Origin: Phoronis australis
Taxonomy: Eukaryota > Phoronida > Phoronidae
Direction: 5' to 3'
Assembly: GCA_002633005.1 (NCBI GenBank)
Contig: NMRA01000193.1
Location: forward strand, 641,005-705,004
DNA: 64,000 bases
The translations under genes and the position numbers were made by a program. This document shows positions 12,150-23,191 of the stretch, one piece after another (position 1 is the stretch's first letter; every line of letters begins with the position of its first letter). The notes under the pieces are model-generated. The model did no database searches. It was not told the DNA's origin and worked only from the letters and a program-made list of their open reading frames with translations.

Positions 12150-13131
12150 TCGGATACATCACTTCACCAAGAATCGTATTTTTTGTATTCGTTGTGATCC
12201 AGCACCAAGATGAAAAGGTGTCTCTACCCCACTAATGCCATGAAAAACAAAATGCTGATTTTTTATGACGTGCTGGTGTAAGTGAATGATTGCCATCGTC
12301 TTCGTGTAGGCGGACATTCAAAAAAGCCTTTTCGATGTCACTTGTGAGTGCCACTGTCTTCGTACGGAAACGTATCAGGATTGAAACAAGGTCATTCAGT
12401 AGGGGTGTACCTGTTTCCAGACGGTCGTTGAGGCTAGGATTGCCTTGCGTGGATCAGCTGCAGTCATAAACCACTCTGACTGGTGTTGTCACGCTGTCTT
12501 TCTTTACGGGGTGGTGAGGGATGTAATTACCAATGTCATCGTCCGCAACGGGTTCTTTGAAGTCTCTCTTCAGCTGGTCGTTGATGACATCATTGTAGAT
12601 TGTTAGCGTTTTCTGGTCAAGGCGTTTAATCAATGATCGCGTACGGGCTTGAGTAATAGGTAGTTACGGGCAGGGGGGCATGGTCAGCTTTCCAGGGTAA
12701 ACGGGCTATATATTTCCCATCGTCATCACGTGTGATATTGTCAGCGCAATATACATTGAAGTCAAAACCTGCTTCTTTAATGTTGTCACTAATGCCAATT
12801 GTTTCCAAATCCCAATATTTTGATATGTCGTGGGTTTCTGTTGAGACTCTCATACAAGTCGTAGTGTCCATGTGGGTATCAGCAGCGGTTACAGCTACGT
12901 TCGTAGGTATACTAGGTCCACACAACAATAATCCTAGTTTTGAGTCTACAGCATTGGACCTCTAATTACGTGGTCGTCATCAAGATTGTAGTAGTAGTGA
13001 GATCCAATCAACAGGTCGATTTCAAAATGTTTCGATGGCTCATGTGGGGCTAGGGGTAAATATCTCAGATAAACATGATGATGTAGCACTTGGGGACGGT
13101 GATTCGTAACAGGCGTCGATGTGGGGGCAAA
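12150..13131 (-). pseudogene. BEL/Pao retrotransposon: protease-RT linker and start of RT
   Basis: On the minus strand, in order: EIDLLIGSHYYYNL near 13,000-13,030, matching the conserved IDLLIG-D/S-(Y/H)Y block of BEL/Pao polyproteins. Then KYWDLETIGI near 12,800-12,830, and LPWK near 12,690 before the RT. Then SLNDRLETGTPLLNDLVSIL near 12,390-12,440 and SDIEKAFLNVRLHEDDGN near 12,290-12,340, which is the RT palm motif A region. Homology fades near 12,150, before the catalytic YxDD box. RNase H, integrase and the 3' LTR are not recognisable. Several frameshifts make it non-functional. It is the continuation of the gag and protease at 17,669-19,324. Confidence 0.8.
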
Positions 13132-16100
13132 CTAGAAAGATTATTGTCACGGCTTGACAACAATGGACTCTGCGATTGCGTATTACTGGGATTTTTATGG
13201 GAAGTTATTGATAGCAACCCGTTTACCAATATGAAAAGGAATTCTTTAAAACTGTAGGAGAAATTATATGTTAATATTTCGATGACCTTTCAACTAATTG
13301 ACCTCTTCCGGTGCATTAGGAGCCCCGATGAGGGGATAATTCTAAACTCAATTAAAAGTGTGGTTGATGATAAGAATCACCGATGTCTTACTTTAAGCAG
13401 TTCAGAATGATGAATGACTTGGTCAAAGTTTCAGAAGAAAAATGCACCTAATGACCCTATGGGTGCACCAAATGGCACGAAAATTTAGAAATCAAACTCA
13501 ATCGCATTTGGAAAACAGATTTGTAATTTTGAAGTCTCTAGCTAAAAATTTTAGTTTGCACTCAATGACCTTCGACCATTTTTTTCTGATTGGTTAAGCC
13601 TATTGCGTAGTAAAGTAAGGTGTTCAATTGGCATGTTGACTTACACCAGGGTACTGAAATTGAAAAGAATTCCTTGAAAAATGTAGGAGATATAACATTT
13701 TGAACGTTAGATGACCTTTGTGCTAATTGACCCTATCCGGTGCATTATAAGCATCTTTAACAGAATTATTGCAAAGCCCGTGAAAAGTGTGCTTAATGCT
13801 GAGTTGTCTAACGGTTGACACATCAGAATACTTGGTGAATAAAAAGGACTAATTTTCTGAAGAAAAATGAACCTAATGACCCCATGGTTGCACTAAATGA
13901 CTTGCAACTTTGTATTTCGAATTTAATTAGACGTACCAATCAGAGTTGTGAATTTGAAGTTTCTAGCTCAAAATTTTAGTTTACACCTAATGACCTTTGA
14001 CCTGTTTCATCTGATTGGATGATTCGATTACTTAGAAAAGTAACTTTTTAAATTGTCATGTTGACTTATACCTGTGCACCGAATTTGAAAAAAATAGCCT
14101 TAAAACTGAAGGAGTAGCAATTTGAAAAACTATATGACTTTTGCAACCAAACAACCTCTTCCGGTGCAATATGAAATATGATTATTAGGGACGAATAAAA
14201 CAACAAGAATAATGTATAGTTTAAGTTGTATTGGGAATTTCAGGGTCACAGCTCTACAAATAAATATTTCAAAGAAGGAACCAGATGGGTTCCTTAATTA
14301 CAAGATATAACACACACATTTCCGATACCCAAAGTACAATTGAGTATCGGATGCTAAGTGGCACAGGTTAGCATAGTACCAAATGGGTACATAATACCAA
14401 ATGGGTATTGGCCGATTGCCTACCAACTGGGTCGAGCAAAACGGCAAATTCAATAACAAGTACAAACTGCCAAATGGGCAAATATCATATAAAGTACCAA
14501 GTGGGTACACCAAACAGCCAACTGGGCTATAACAACCTGCAAAGCAGGTTTCAGGACAAGCTGAGTGAGCAGACCAGCCGGAGTGATAAAAAGAGATATT
14601 GGAAGGAACGTGGTGTTGTGGCTCAGTATGTGCCACATGGGCAGGGTTGTTCATGGATGAACAATCCTGTCCACCGCCACAACCCGCGTGGGGGCCGTGA
14701 CTCTGGTAGAGGAGTGGCAGGGGTTGGGGAAAAAAAGGTAGTCGGAAGAATGAGAAAGGGACCGATGGCATTCCCTGATTTGCCTCCATAATCATTGAAG
14801 CTCATCCCCCCTCTTCCGGAGTGGGGGACGGCGTTCGACTTGGGGCACAGCCCACGAGGACATTTTGGATTATATAACGAATCAAAATTTGTGTACTGTC
14901 AAAATGATGAATTTAAAGAACGTACCTGCACCCAATTTGGAGTTATTAAGCCTCAAAGCTGGTCGGAAGAAGAATAAGAAGAAGAACTAGAAAGATTATT
15001 GTCACGAGGTGACAATAATGGACTCTGCGCGTGCGTGTTTCTGGAACTGTTTTGGGAAGTTACAGACAGTAACCCGTTCACCAACATGAAAAGGAATTCT
15101 TTAAAATTGTAGACGAAATTACATGATATTTTGATGACCTTTCCACTAATTTACCTCTTCCGGTGCATTATGAGCACCGATGAGGGAATAATTGTAAACT
15201 CGATTTAAAGTTTGGTTAATGCTAAGAACCACAGATGTTTTATTTTAAGCAATTCAGAATACAAGATGAATGAATTGGTCAAACTTTCAGAAGAAAGATG
15301 CACCTAATGACCCCATGGGTGCACCAAATGACCTCTAGCTCAAAATTTTAGTTTGCACTCAATGACCTTTGACCTATTTTTTCTGATTGGTTAGGCCTAC
15401 TGCGTAGGAAGTGGGTTGTTCAATTGGCATGTTGACTAACCCCAGTGTGCTGAAATTGAAAAGAATTCCTTGAAAAACGTGAGATATAACACTTTGAACG
15501 TTAGATGACCTTTGCACTAATTGACCCTATCCGGTGCATTTTAAGCGTCTTTAGGAGAATTACTGCAAAGCCCAAGAAAAATAAGTCTATTGCTGAGAAT
15601 CACAGTTGTCTAACGGTTGACACATCAGAATATTTGGTGAATGTAAAGGTCAAATTTTCAAAAGATAAATGCACCTAATGACTCCATGTTTGCACTAAAT
15701 GACCTGAAACTTTGGATTCCGAATTGAATTACCTGTGCCAATCAGACCATTGAATTTGAAGTGTGTAGCTTAAAATCTTAGTTTGCACCTTATGACCTTT
15801 CACCTGTTTAGCCTGATTGGATTATCCGATTACTCAGAAACGTAACTTTTTAAATTGCCTTATTGACTTGTACCTGTGTACCGAATTTAAGAAGAATAGC
15901 TTTTAAAATAAAGAAGGAGTAGCATTTTGAAAATTACATGACCTTTGCACTAAATGACCTCTTCCGGTGCATAATGGAATATGAATATATAATGAATCAA
16001 AATTTATGCACTGCCTAACAACATAATTTAAATTTGAAGAACATACCTGCAACCATTTTGGACTTATTAAGTGTCAAAGTTGGTCGGAAGAAGAATAAGA

Positions 16101-17668
16101 ATGAGTCTAGAAAGATTATAAAGTTATTGACAACAACCCGTTTACCAATATGAAAAAGAATTCTATAAAACTATAGGAGAAAATACATGTTGATAATTTG
16201 ATGATCTTTGCACTAATTGACCCTTGCCAGTGCATTACGAGCCCTGATTAGGAAATTAATGTAAACTCGATGAAAAGTGTGGTTAGTGCTAAGAATCAAA
16301 GATGTCTCACTTTAAGTACTTTACCGTACAAAATTTCAGAAGAAAATGCACCTAATGACCCCATGTTTGCATCAAATGACTTGGGACTTTATAATTCAAA
16401 CTCAATTGCATTTACTAAATAGCTCCAAATCTTAGTTTGCACTCAATGACCTTTGACCTATTTGCTCTGATTGGATGACCCTATTGCTTAGTAAAGTAGG
16501 GCATTTGATTGGCATGTAGGTTAAGACCAATGAGCTGGAGAGAATTCTTTGAAAAGTGTGGGAGAAATCACCCTTTTAAAAGTACATGATCTTTGCACTA
16601 ATTGACCCGATCCAGTGCATTACAAGCCCTTTTAGAAGAATTATTGCAAAGTCCATAAAAAGTATTTTTAATTCTGAGAATCACAGTTGTACAAATGCTG
16701 ACATATCAGAATACTTGGTGAAGGGAAAGGTCAACTTTTCAGAAGAAAAATGCACCTAATGACTCCATGGTTGCACCAAATGACCTGAAACTTTGGAATT
16801 CGAATTGAAATTTAAGTACCAATCAGACCTGTGAATTTGAAATGTCTACCTCAAAATTTTAGTTTGAACCTAATTACCTTTGCCCGGTTTTATCTGATCG
16901 GATGATTCGATCACTTAGAAAAGTAACTATTTAAATTGTCTTGTGGACTTATACCTGTGCGCCGAATTTGAAAAAGATAGCTTTAAAACTTAAAAAGGAG
17001 TAGCATTTTGAATATTTCATGACCTTTGCACTTAGAAACCTCTTCCTGTGCATTAGAGGCCTGTTTGGTAGAATTATTGCGAAGTTCATGTGAAGTGTAT
17101 TAAATGCTGAGAATCACAGTTGTCTAACTGTTGGCACAGCAGACTACTTAGTGAATGAAAAGGCAAACTTTCCGTAAGAAAAATGCAACTTATGACCCCA
17201 TGTTTGCACTAAATGACCTGAAGGTTTGGATTTCCAATTAAATTATCTGTACCAATCAGACCTGTGAATTTGATGTGTCTAGCTCAATTTGCACCTAATG
17301 ACCTTTGACCTGTTTAACCTGATTACTACATTACTTAGAAAGGTATTTTTTTAAATTTTGTTATTGACTTATACCAGTGCTGCGCATTTGAAAAGAATAG
17401 CTTTAAAAATAAAGAAGTAGTAGCATTTTGAAAATTACATGACCTTTGCACCAAATGACCTCTTCCGGTGCATTATGGAAGGTGATTATATAATGAATCA
17501 AAATTCATGTATTGCCTAAAATCTTATGTTAAATTGGAAGAACATACCTGCAACCATTTTGGAGTTATTACGTGTCAAAGTTGGTCGGAAGAAGAATAAG
17601 AAGAATAAGATTAATAAAATTGGAGAATACCCAGGAACAACAGTACTCTGCGCTTGTACGCGCAGAGT
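13132..17668. mobile_element. block of three repeat-R2 units inserted in the BEL/Pao element
   Basis: The block opens with CTAGAAAGATTATTGTCACGG and a CTCTGCG box, and closes with a perfect 9-bp hairpin, ACTCTGCGC-TTGTAC-GCGCAGAGT (17,645-17,668). It holds three head-to-tail units of about 1.1-1.5 kb (starts near 13,132, 14,989 and 16,106), interrupted in unit 1 by a hairpin-chain element. Each unit is made of related sub-repeats of about 430 bp with recurring blocks TCCGGTGCATTA, ATGCACCTAATGACC and AATGACCTTTGACCT. All frames are closed. The two BEL/Pao halves meet its two ends at an A-rich target. Confidence 0.75.
14188..14864 (-). mobile_element. hairpin-chain element, copy 2, best preserved (about 677 bp)
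   Basis: It interrupts repeat R2 exactly: the R2 text GATTAT appears on both sides, a likely 6-7 bp target duplication. Going 14,275 to 14,669 there are at least eleven consecutive inverted repeats. Examples: AAGGAACC-AGATG-GGTTCCTT (14,275-14,295); ATGCTAA/TTAGCAT (14,351-14,374); GTACC-AAATG-GGTAC (14,376-14,390); AATACC-AAATG-GGTATT (14,393-14,409). Further examples: GTACC-AAGTG-GGTAC (14,494-14,508); AGCC-AACTG-GGCT (14,516-14,528); AACCTGC-AAA-GCAGGTT (14,534-14,550); TGCC-ACATG-GGCA (14,631-14,643); and a 13-bp stem at 14,642-14,669. The polarity is inferred from the shared end (rich in TTGTTTTATT) followed by short AAT-type sequence. Open frames of 127 and 165 codons across it are not conserved between copies. 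Confidence 0.75.
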
Positions 17669-17910
17669 AAAAAGGTCATTTTAACTTGGTTTGTGGTGAG
17701 TTCAATGGTAGCAGCTGGCTTTTCTATTGCACTATTAGTCCGATCTCCAAAGGTAGCCAAGTTAATCTTTGCAGTAGGTCAGATGTTTTGGTTGATACCC
17801 AATTTCTCAGGAACGCGGTGGGTCATTGACGTGCGTTGGGATCCATCGTCAAATAATATGTTAACTCGGGCACGGGCTGATCCTCTTGATATGGAGGGGC
17901 ACTGGCTGTT
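17669..17910 (-). pseudogene. BEL/Pao aspartic protease fragment
   Basis: The minus strand reads VNILFDDGSQRTSM, the retropepsin active-site block with DDG in place of the usual D(T/S)G, followed by THRVPEKLGI and INLATFGDR further on. One in-frame TGA lies between the last two. Coding homology stops where repeat R2 begins, at 17,668, and resumes at 13,131, so this is the amino half of a single interrupted element. Only short motifs are given. Confidence 0.75.
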
Positions 17911-17979
17911 CCTCTTCATACGAAGGCGACGACAGACTTCAATAAGATTGGTCCTGACGTGGGTGTCAGCTTCGCTTGT

Positions 17980-18446
17980 TTATCTTGGAGGGTTGTACTC
18001 GTAGGCGTCTTGGCAGAGGATTTCGCTGGTTGAATCGAACGGGGAATTCGGCGGCGATGGTTGATTCATGGTGGCATTGCACGATGAGGTGTGGTGTTTC
18101 TGTACACAGTTGCGACAGGAGAACTTTGATAGGCAATCTCGTTTCAGGTGTCGGTCAGATAAATATTTTAAGCAAAATCGAGCTTGTTGCACGATGTACT
18201 CTTGTCGTTTTTTGACATCGGTCACAGATGTACACTGATTAGCAGTCTGACGTTGGTCACAAAAAATACATGGGTGTGAGCGCTGGGGCGGCTGTCTATG
18301 TTGCGAGTTCTGGAGGTGTTGTTTCTTGGGTTGGGGTACTTCCGTGGAGTGTATCCCGGCTGAGGGGGCCGTCTATTGCCACTCGGAGTTGAAGCATAAG
18401 TTGGCCTTGGGCGATTCCCAGCATAAAAAGCAGAAGTCGCATACAT
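17980..18446 (-). pseudogene. BEL/Pao gag zinc-knuckle region
   Basis: Minus-strand frames contain CIFCDQRQTANQC, FCLKYLSDRHLKRDC and CRNCVQKHHTSSC, three Cys/His clusters matching the CCHC-rich end of BEL/Pao gag, which packages the element's RNA. Upstream in the same direction is a proline/asparagine-rich spacer (18,250-18,446). The knuckles fall in two frames, so at least one frameshift is present. Confidence 0.75.
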
Positions 18447-18469
18447 GTAAAAACCTGTACTTAATCAGT

Positions 18470-19324
18470 AGTTAAAGAATCTCCAGTTTGGTTGGCCTTG
18501 CTCTCCTTGTCAAGGGCATTCATCAGTTGTTCGACGGACCATTTTTCTCCGACATGGTCACGATTAAATTGAATTAGCACATCTTTGAGTATCTTTTGGC
18601 GTATGATGGTCACAAGCACTTGGTCCTGGGCGGCGACTTGTCCTAGGTTCTCTAAACCACGTAGGCACGTATTAACATTAAGCTGTCATGGAATCGACAT
18701 AAGTTGGCAGATGAGGGGGCAGGGATGTTCAGCAGTGCTGTAGTGTAATGAGTCACTAGATCTTCAGTGTTACCATACCTGCCATTCAGTTGCTTCAATG
18801 CGGCTTCAAAGGAATTGTTTGTTAGTAGACTTTCTATGACTTTGGCAGCGTAACCAGATAGTTGAGCACGTAAATATTGCAATTTCTGGATTGGGGCAAG
18901 GGTGGCATCTTTATGAATAGCAGCTTCAAATGAGTGGTGAAATTCTAACCATTTCAGTTGGTCTCCAGAGAACACGGGTAGATGCAGTTTTGGGAGGTTG
19001 ATCGTCATCTTGGGCGGGGCTTTGGTCGGTGTTGGCGTAGTTGTCGAGAAATTTGACTTACTTATAGGTGTGCTTTGACATCGATTTGTCTTACAGTGGA
19101 ACCTCATGTCCCGAACCTGATTTTCTATTTCATCTAGGTATGACTGCATTTCTTCTGGATACGTAGCTAGCTATCTGGTTAGGGTCGATGTATTGCGCAT
19201 ACTTGTTGAACAGTTCCGTTACTGTTTTGATCTTTCCGTCTAGATCATCAATGTGTTTCGCAAGTCGTAGTGTCGCGTCCTGTGTGTCCTGGTCGTGTTC
19301 CAAAAGTTTCTGAGAGGCTTTCAC
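18470..19324 (-). pseudogene. BEL/Pao gag core (DUF1759-type)
   Basis: A coiled-coil-like start (HIDDLDGKIKTVTELFNKY) is followed by LPKLHLPVFSGDQLKWLEFH and PIQKLQYLRAQLSGYAAKVI, the hallmark of BEL/Pao gag capsids. Then comes CLRGLENLGQVAAQDQVLV and EKWSVEQLMNALDKE to about 18,480. The frame is broken near 19,160-19,172, where TAGC is duplicated (GTAGCTAGCTA on the plus strand), and again near 18,660. The 5' LTR is expected above 19,330 but cannot be defined without its partner. Confidence 0.85.
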
Positions 19325-19329
19325 AATCT

Positions 19330-20025
19330 ATGTGATTTGCACTTTGATGGCTCTCCTTCTGAAGAAGTTCATTCTGGCATCTTGGGTCACTCGGCACCAG
19401 CAATGTGGAGAATACGGCACCAGTAACATGGGGATAGGTCGTGGTAGTATAGTTGGGTTACCTGGTTCTTGGTTGAACGGTAGATAGTTGGCTAACAAGG
19501 TAGCAGCAGTAAGTCAATGGAGAGCAGCATGAAAACTAACACAGTCGTTTGGTTTCTACGGACACACAAGGTTTATTAACTGTAGATACAATATATTTAG
19601 TGAATAGAAATATGTGTGGGTTGTGAGTGCAAAACAACAACATCGAGAGTTCGGTGATTTCATCCAACTCATAAACATGAATGAAGTCTGGACAGCTGTT
19701 TGGCATATAGCATTTCACTATGAGTGGGCACTGGTCAGTGACATAGTAAACAACAACATAATATGTCCAGGAATTGTTATGTAACGTAAACTGCTTTGTT
19801 GGGATAGTTGTACGTCATAGGAAATGTTGAAACTTGCACTTAAATAACATCATAAGAATTCATGACAGCCTGAAACATAGCTAAAATTGATGCGTTACAA
19901 CGAATCATTTTATGGGAAAAGTCATCTTAAGCATCAATGAACTGAAAACAAAAACAGACCAATGTTTCGAATATGATTTTTAATCCAAGGTTTTATCAAT
20001 GGAAAGTACCAAATTTTGGGTTATT
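19330..20025. other. no supported gene; possible BEL/Pao 5' LTR/leader
   Basis: Lies just upstream of the gag start on the minus strand, where an LTR and leader would be expected. No second copy exists in the window, so an LTR cannot be shown. No other feature is seen. Confidence 0.3.
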
Positions 20026-20027
20026 CT

Positions 20028-20095
20028 AAAACCCCATCGACCCCCACAACCTCCACGACCCACAATTCCCCTCGACACACAGCCTACGGCATTAG
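20028..20095. repeat. C-rich motif array, site 1
   Basis: TTCTAAAACCCCATCGACCC, then short CCCACAAC/CCCACGA-like units. The same head motif recurs at 27,425-27,515 and, inverted, at 28,882-28,912. Confidence 0.45.
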
Positions 20096-20359
20096 ATTTA
20101 AATGCGCATTTCATAATCATATTACTTCGCTGAGTGTCATAACACTTACCTATACGCGAATCAGCTGTGGCTCAAGGCTTAGTGGGTAAAAGGTGAAAGT
20201 GGCGTAAGAACATGATCTGAAATACAAATTATTGTGATCGTTGTCACGAGAATAGTTCCACGAGCTGTTACCAATGACCCTGTTCTACCATGGTTTTATT
20301 AAAGTTAAGGAGAAAGTAAATTAACGAGAATACACATAATTTCACATTTTATTACTTAC

Positions 20360-20560
20360 TTTTTGTCGCATACTCGTTTGCAATTTCCAGCGCCGCAGCT
20401 CTAACAGAGGACCCCGTCTGAGATAACGACCCTAATACGAAGCGCATGCTGTACAAATACTCCAGGGTACCTCCATAAAGTGACAGTTGATTCCATCTCA
20501 CAGATTCCGTCCTCGGATCATCCGGCCTCATTCCATCATTCAAGCCACCTCTTTTAACAG
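20360..20560 (-). CDS. candidate coding exon of an unknown gene
   Basis: The minus strand is open through RPDDPRTESVRWNQLSLYGG, EYLYSMRFVLGSLSQTG and VRAAALEIANEYATK, then meets a strong donor (A/GTAAGTAAT, GT at 20,358-20,359). The mixed, non-repetitive composition is clearly protein-like against the AT-rich surroundings. The upstream boundary is uncertain: either an ATG at about 20,543 or an acceptor near 20,560. No family is recognised and no partner exon was found. Confidence 0.45.
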
Positions 20561-21539
20561 AGGGTTGTACGATTTAACAAAAACAGATAAGAGTGACAAT
20601 CGATTCCGTCATTTGAGGACCTCAGGTGAGCGACTTCAAAAATCATATAAATAAGGAAAACAGTAAATTGTTGACATGTATGGCATCTCCTCCCAGATTT
20701 TGGATTGTTTAACAAATGATATACAATTTCAAAGAAAGCTCGGAAAAAGGAGCGGTTTTACTACATTTTGTCAAAGAGGGATCCATGAACTGCTTCTCAT
20801 TACCTAGAAATTGTCTGCTAAAATTTAAAAATCTGAATTGGTTTGCTCTCTCGGACATTTCAAATATGTATGCGACATTTTGGGGACTTGCAATAAAAAT
20901 ATACTGGTCAGGGCGTCTAAAGGGTTTTAGATGATAAATGGTCAGTAAATGATTAAATGGTTCTCTCTTTTCTACACCGTTCACAGCGCTTTTATTTTCT
21001 CAATTGCCCCGTCCTTGCCCTACGCCGGTATCTTCTAAGGTTTGGCGCTCTCGTCTGTAAATTATTAGAGCAACGTACCTGGAGCCAACGCCGCATCCTC
21101 TGTTGCTATGTTATTGGGGCATTTCCCCCCTCCCCCCAAACTCATGAGTGGCAGGCGCTCGCCCCCCACACTTCCTACGCCTATAAATGATACGTTTTTA
21201 GTAACATTAAATTTAATAAAATGGACATTAAATTGAAAGAAAAAATGAAATATTTACAGTATACACACCGAGAAACACAATTGCACTTTTAAATGCTCTA
21301 TTGTTAATTAAAGTGACTACTGCTACGGCACATAAAATTTGAAATTATTTAGAGTTCAGGAAATGGCTGAGTTAATCAATATGTCTAGTCGTGTTGCTAA
21401 AAGCTCTAACGATAATTATCGCCAAGGGCCTGGATAAGTTTGGCTCTCTTCTTCCCATTTAGGGAAATAAAAGAAAAAATGTGATTGAACGTTTTTATTA
21501 GATGGTTGGCCACAAGCACAGTGTGGAGGAGCGCTTAGA

Positions 21540-21840
21540 AGATGTGAAACTGTCCAGATCTAAGATTGTTGGCTTGCATACAGCTGGTTGGTGTTTGAGA
21601 TGTGTCTTGATTTACTTTTCGGAAGATTTGATTGTTTGTGATACCGATAGCGTTATTAAGTAGAGTATTCCAGATGGTTTTTGCTACTAGTATTATAGTG
21701 TTTCTGAAGGAAGAATAATAATGTGGTATGCAGTTCGTAATTATTCTTAAATCATATCTTGTCCCTATTCGTGTTTACTTGGTAAAAATTAGTACATGTT
21801 TGTTAAACGGCATTCTTAATCTTGAACATCGCCATCACGG
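21540..21840 (-). pseudogene. possible LINE C-terminal fragment
   Basis: The minus strand, with frameshifts, reads VNTNRDKI, SSFRNTIILVAKTIWNTLLN and NQIFRKVNQDTS. The order (basic stretch, SFR...WN.L, then F-K) resembles the C-terminal region of CR1/L2-like reverse-transcriptase ORFs. Weak and uncorroborated. Confidence 0.35.
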
Positions 21841-21844
21841 ATTT

Positions 21845-23040
21845 CTCTTCATCACTGTTAGTACAGAGTAGGTTCTCTTAAAAACCTACTGACATTATTA
21901 AAAGTAATTCGTATCATTTCTGCTGTTTGCAAATAGTAATTTAGACTGGCATATATTTACATGTACTACTTCTCATCCGCACATGGATTCTTTAAAAATA
22001 TCAACCACATTGCGTATTAGTCCATGATCACTGTATTTCAGCTGACGTGTATATAATGATCGATATTTTTCTGTTAGTTTATTTGCATGAACAAGTAATT
22101 TGTGCCACCCACAAAAACACTTAGTAAATTGAACGTGTTATTTGTGTTATGGATAACCTTGTAGAGGCGTGCATGTTACGTTCGCCTTTCGAATAACCTA
22201 GGCCAACTGGATGCGTCGAGCATGCCTTTGTTTTTTTTGAACCCATTGTCATGCCTGACACCAATAGTGTCAATTGCATCGCACAAACAGTGTACTTCTA
22301 GGGCAATTTATAAGTATCATAAAAATGACCACTACATGACAGAAAATTATTCAAACCATTTGAAAACAGTATGGACTCATTGTCTCCCTGTAATAGAAAC
22401 CTATTTGCCATGTGAAAATACGTCCGGGAACTCCAAAGATATAGACGGTAACGTAAAAGTGAATTGCCACCATGAGACACAACAGGATTTGGATCCATAA
22501 GAAAGAAGTTGCATCTGTTGCCATACTTGTAGGATCCTTCAAAGCTTTTAGGAAATACAGCTATGGATGTAAAAGAACAAAATTACCCCTACGGCAATGC
22601 ACCAGTCACAAAATTGCCACAGTGCCCAGACTAGTCCGAAAGACATCGGCCGGAAGACATCTACCAATTTGCGTGATGATTCTTGCACTTATTTAGCAGA
22701 TTGAAAAGATGGCGCCTAAAAAGAATCGAAAACAGTAAAATGAGCGCTAGGTGGCACAGATTACGTCGAATTTATGCGAAAATAAGAAAGTAGCGTTGTT
22801 TCTTTTTGAAATAGATTTCTATTTACCAAATTTCATAAAAATCCGTCGAGGAACTCCCAGGATGCAAATTTTAAGAACATTACCACTAGGGAGCACGCCG
22901 GTAGACAGATACATTCTGAATATTTGTCATGACATCACTTTGTTGTAGAAACACGTTTGTAAAATTTCATACACATCCGGCATCCATTGGTACTGCAGAT
23001 ACAGAAGCAGTCGCCGGACGTACGGGGTTGACAGCATAAT
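21845..23040. other. no supported gene
   Basis: AT-rich. Frames of 60-90 codons between 22,222 and 22,948 have no motif. The 22,790-23,030 part resembles the diverged repeat seen at 45-46 kb (TTTCATAAAAATCCGTCGAGG-like text). Confidence 0.4.
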
Positions 23041-23042
23041 GT

Positions 23043-23190
23043 GCTTGCATCATGGGCGGCGCACCGTAGGGGGCTGGGGGGGCTATAGACCCCACTTTTT
23101 TCAGTGCTCCGCCGCACGTGGTCATAGGCGGTGCACCACAGGGGGGCTGAGGGGGCTTTAGCCCCCACTTTTTTCAGTGCTGCGGAGCCC
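23043..23190. repeat. tandem duplication, about 72 bp unit, G-rich
   Basis: Two copies of GGCGG(C/T)GCACC...CCCACTTTTTTCAGTGCT lie side by side. The second copy contains GGGGGCT-TT-AGCCCCC, a perfect 7-bp hairpin; the first has the same fold with one change. Confidence 0.8.
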
Positions 23191-23191
23191 A

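Noticed and set aside
14298-14795. Open frames of 165 (minus) and 127 (plus) codons over the hairpin-chain element
   Set aside because: Copies at 53.9 kb and 9.5 kb do not keep the same frame, and the repeated residues (IPIWYY, THLAVW) simply translate the hairpins. Structure, not protein, is conserved.
14188-14864. CRISPR-like array
   Set aside because: The repeated CCAAATGGG units are irregularly spaced, self-complementary and embedded in a eukaryotic mobile element. No spacers or cas genes.
17654-18004. 116-codon plus-strand frame over the BEL/Pao protease
   Set aside because: The minus strand carries the retroelement's protease motifs; the plus-strand frame is its shadow.
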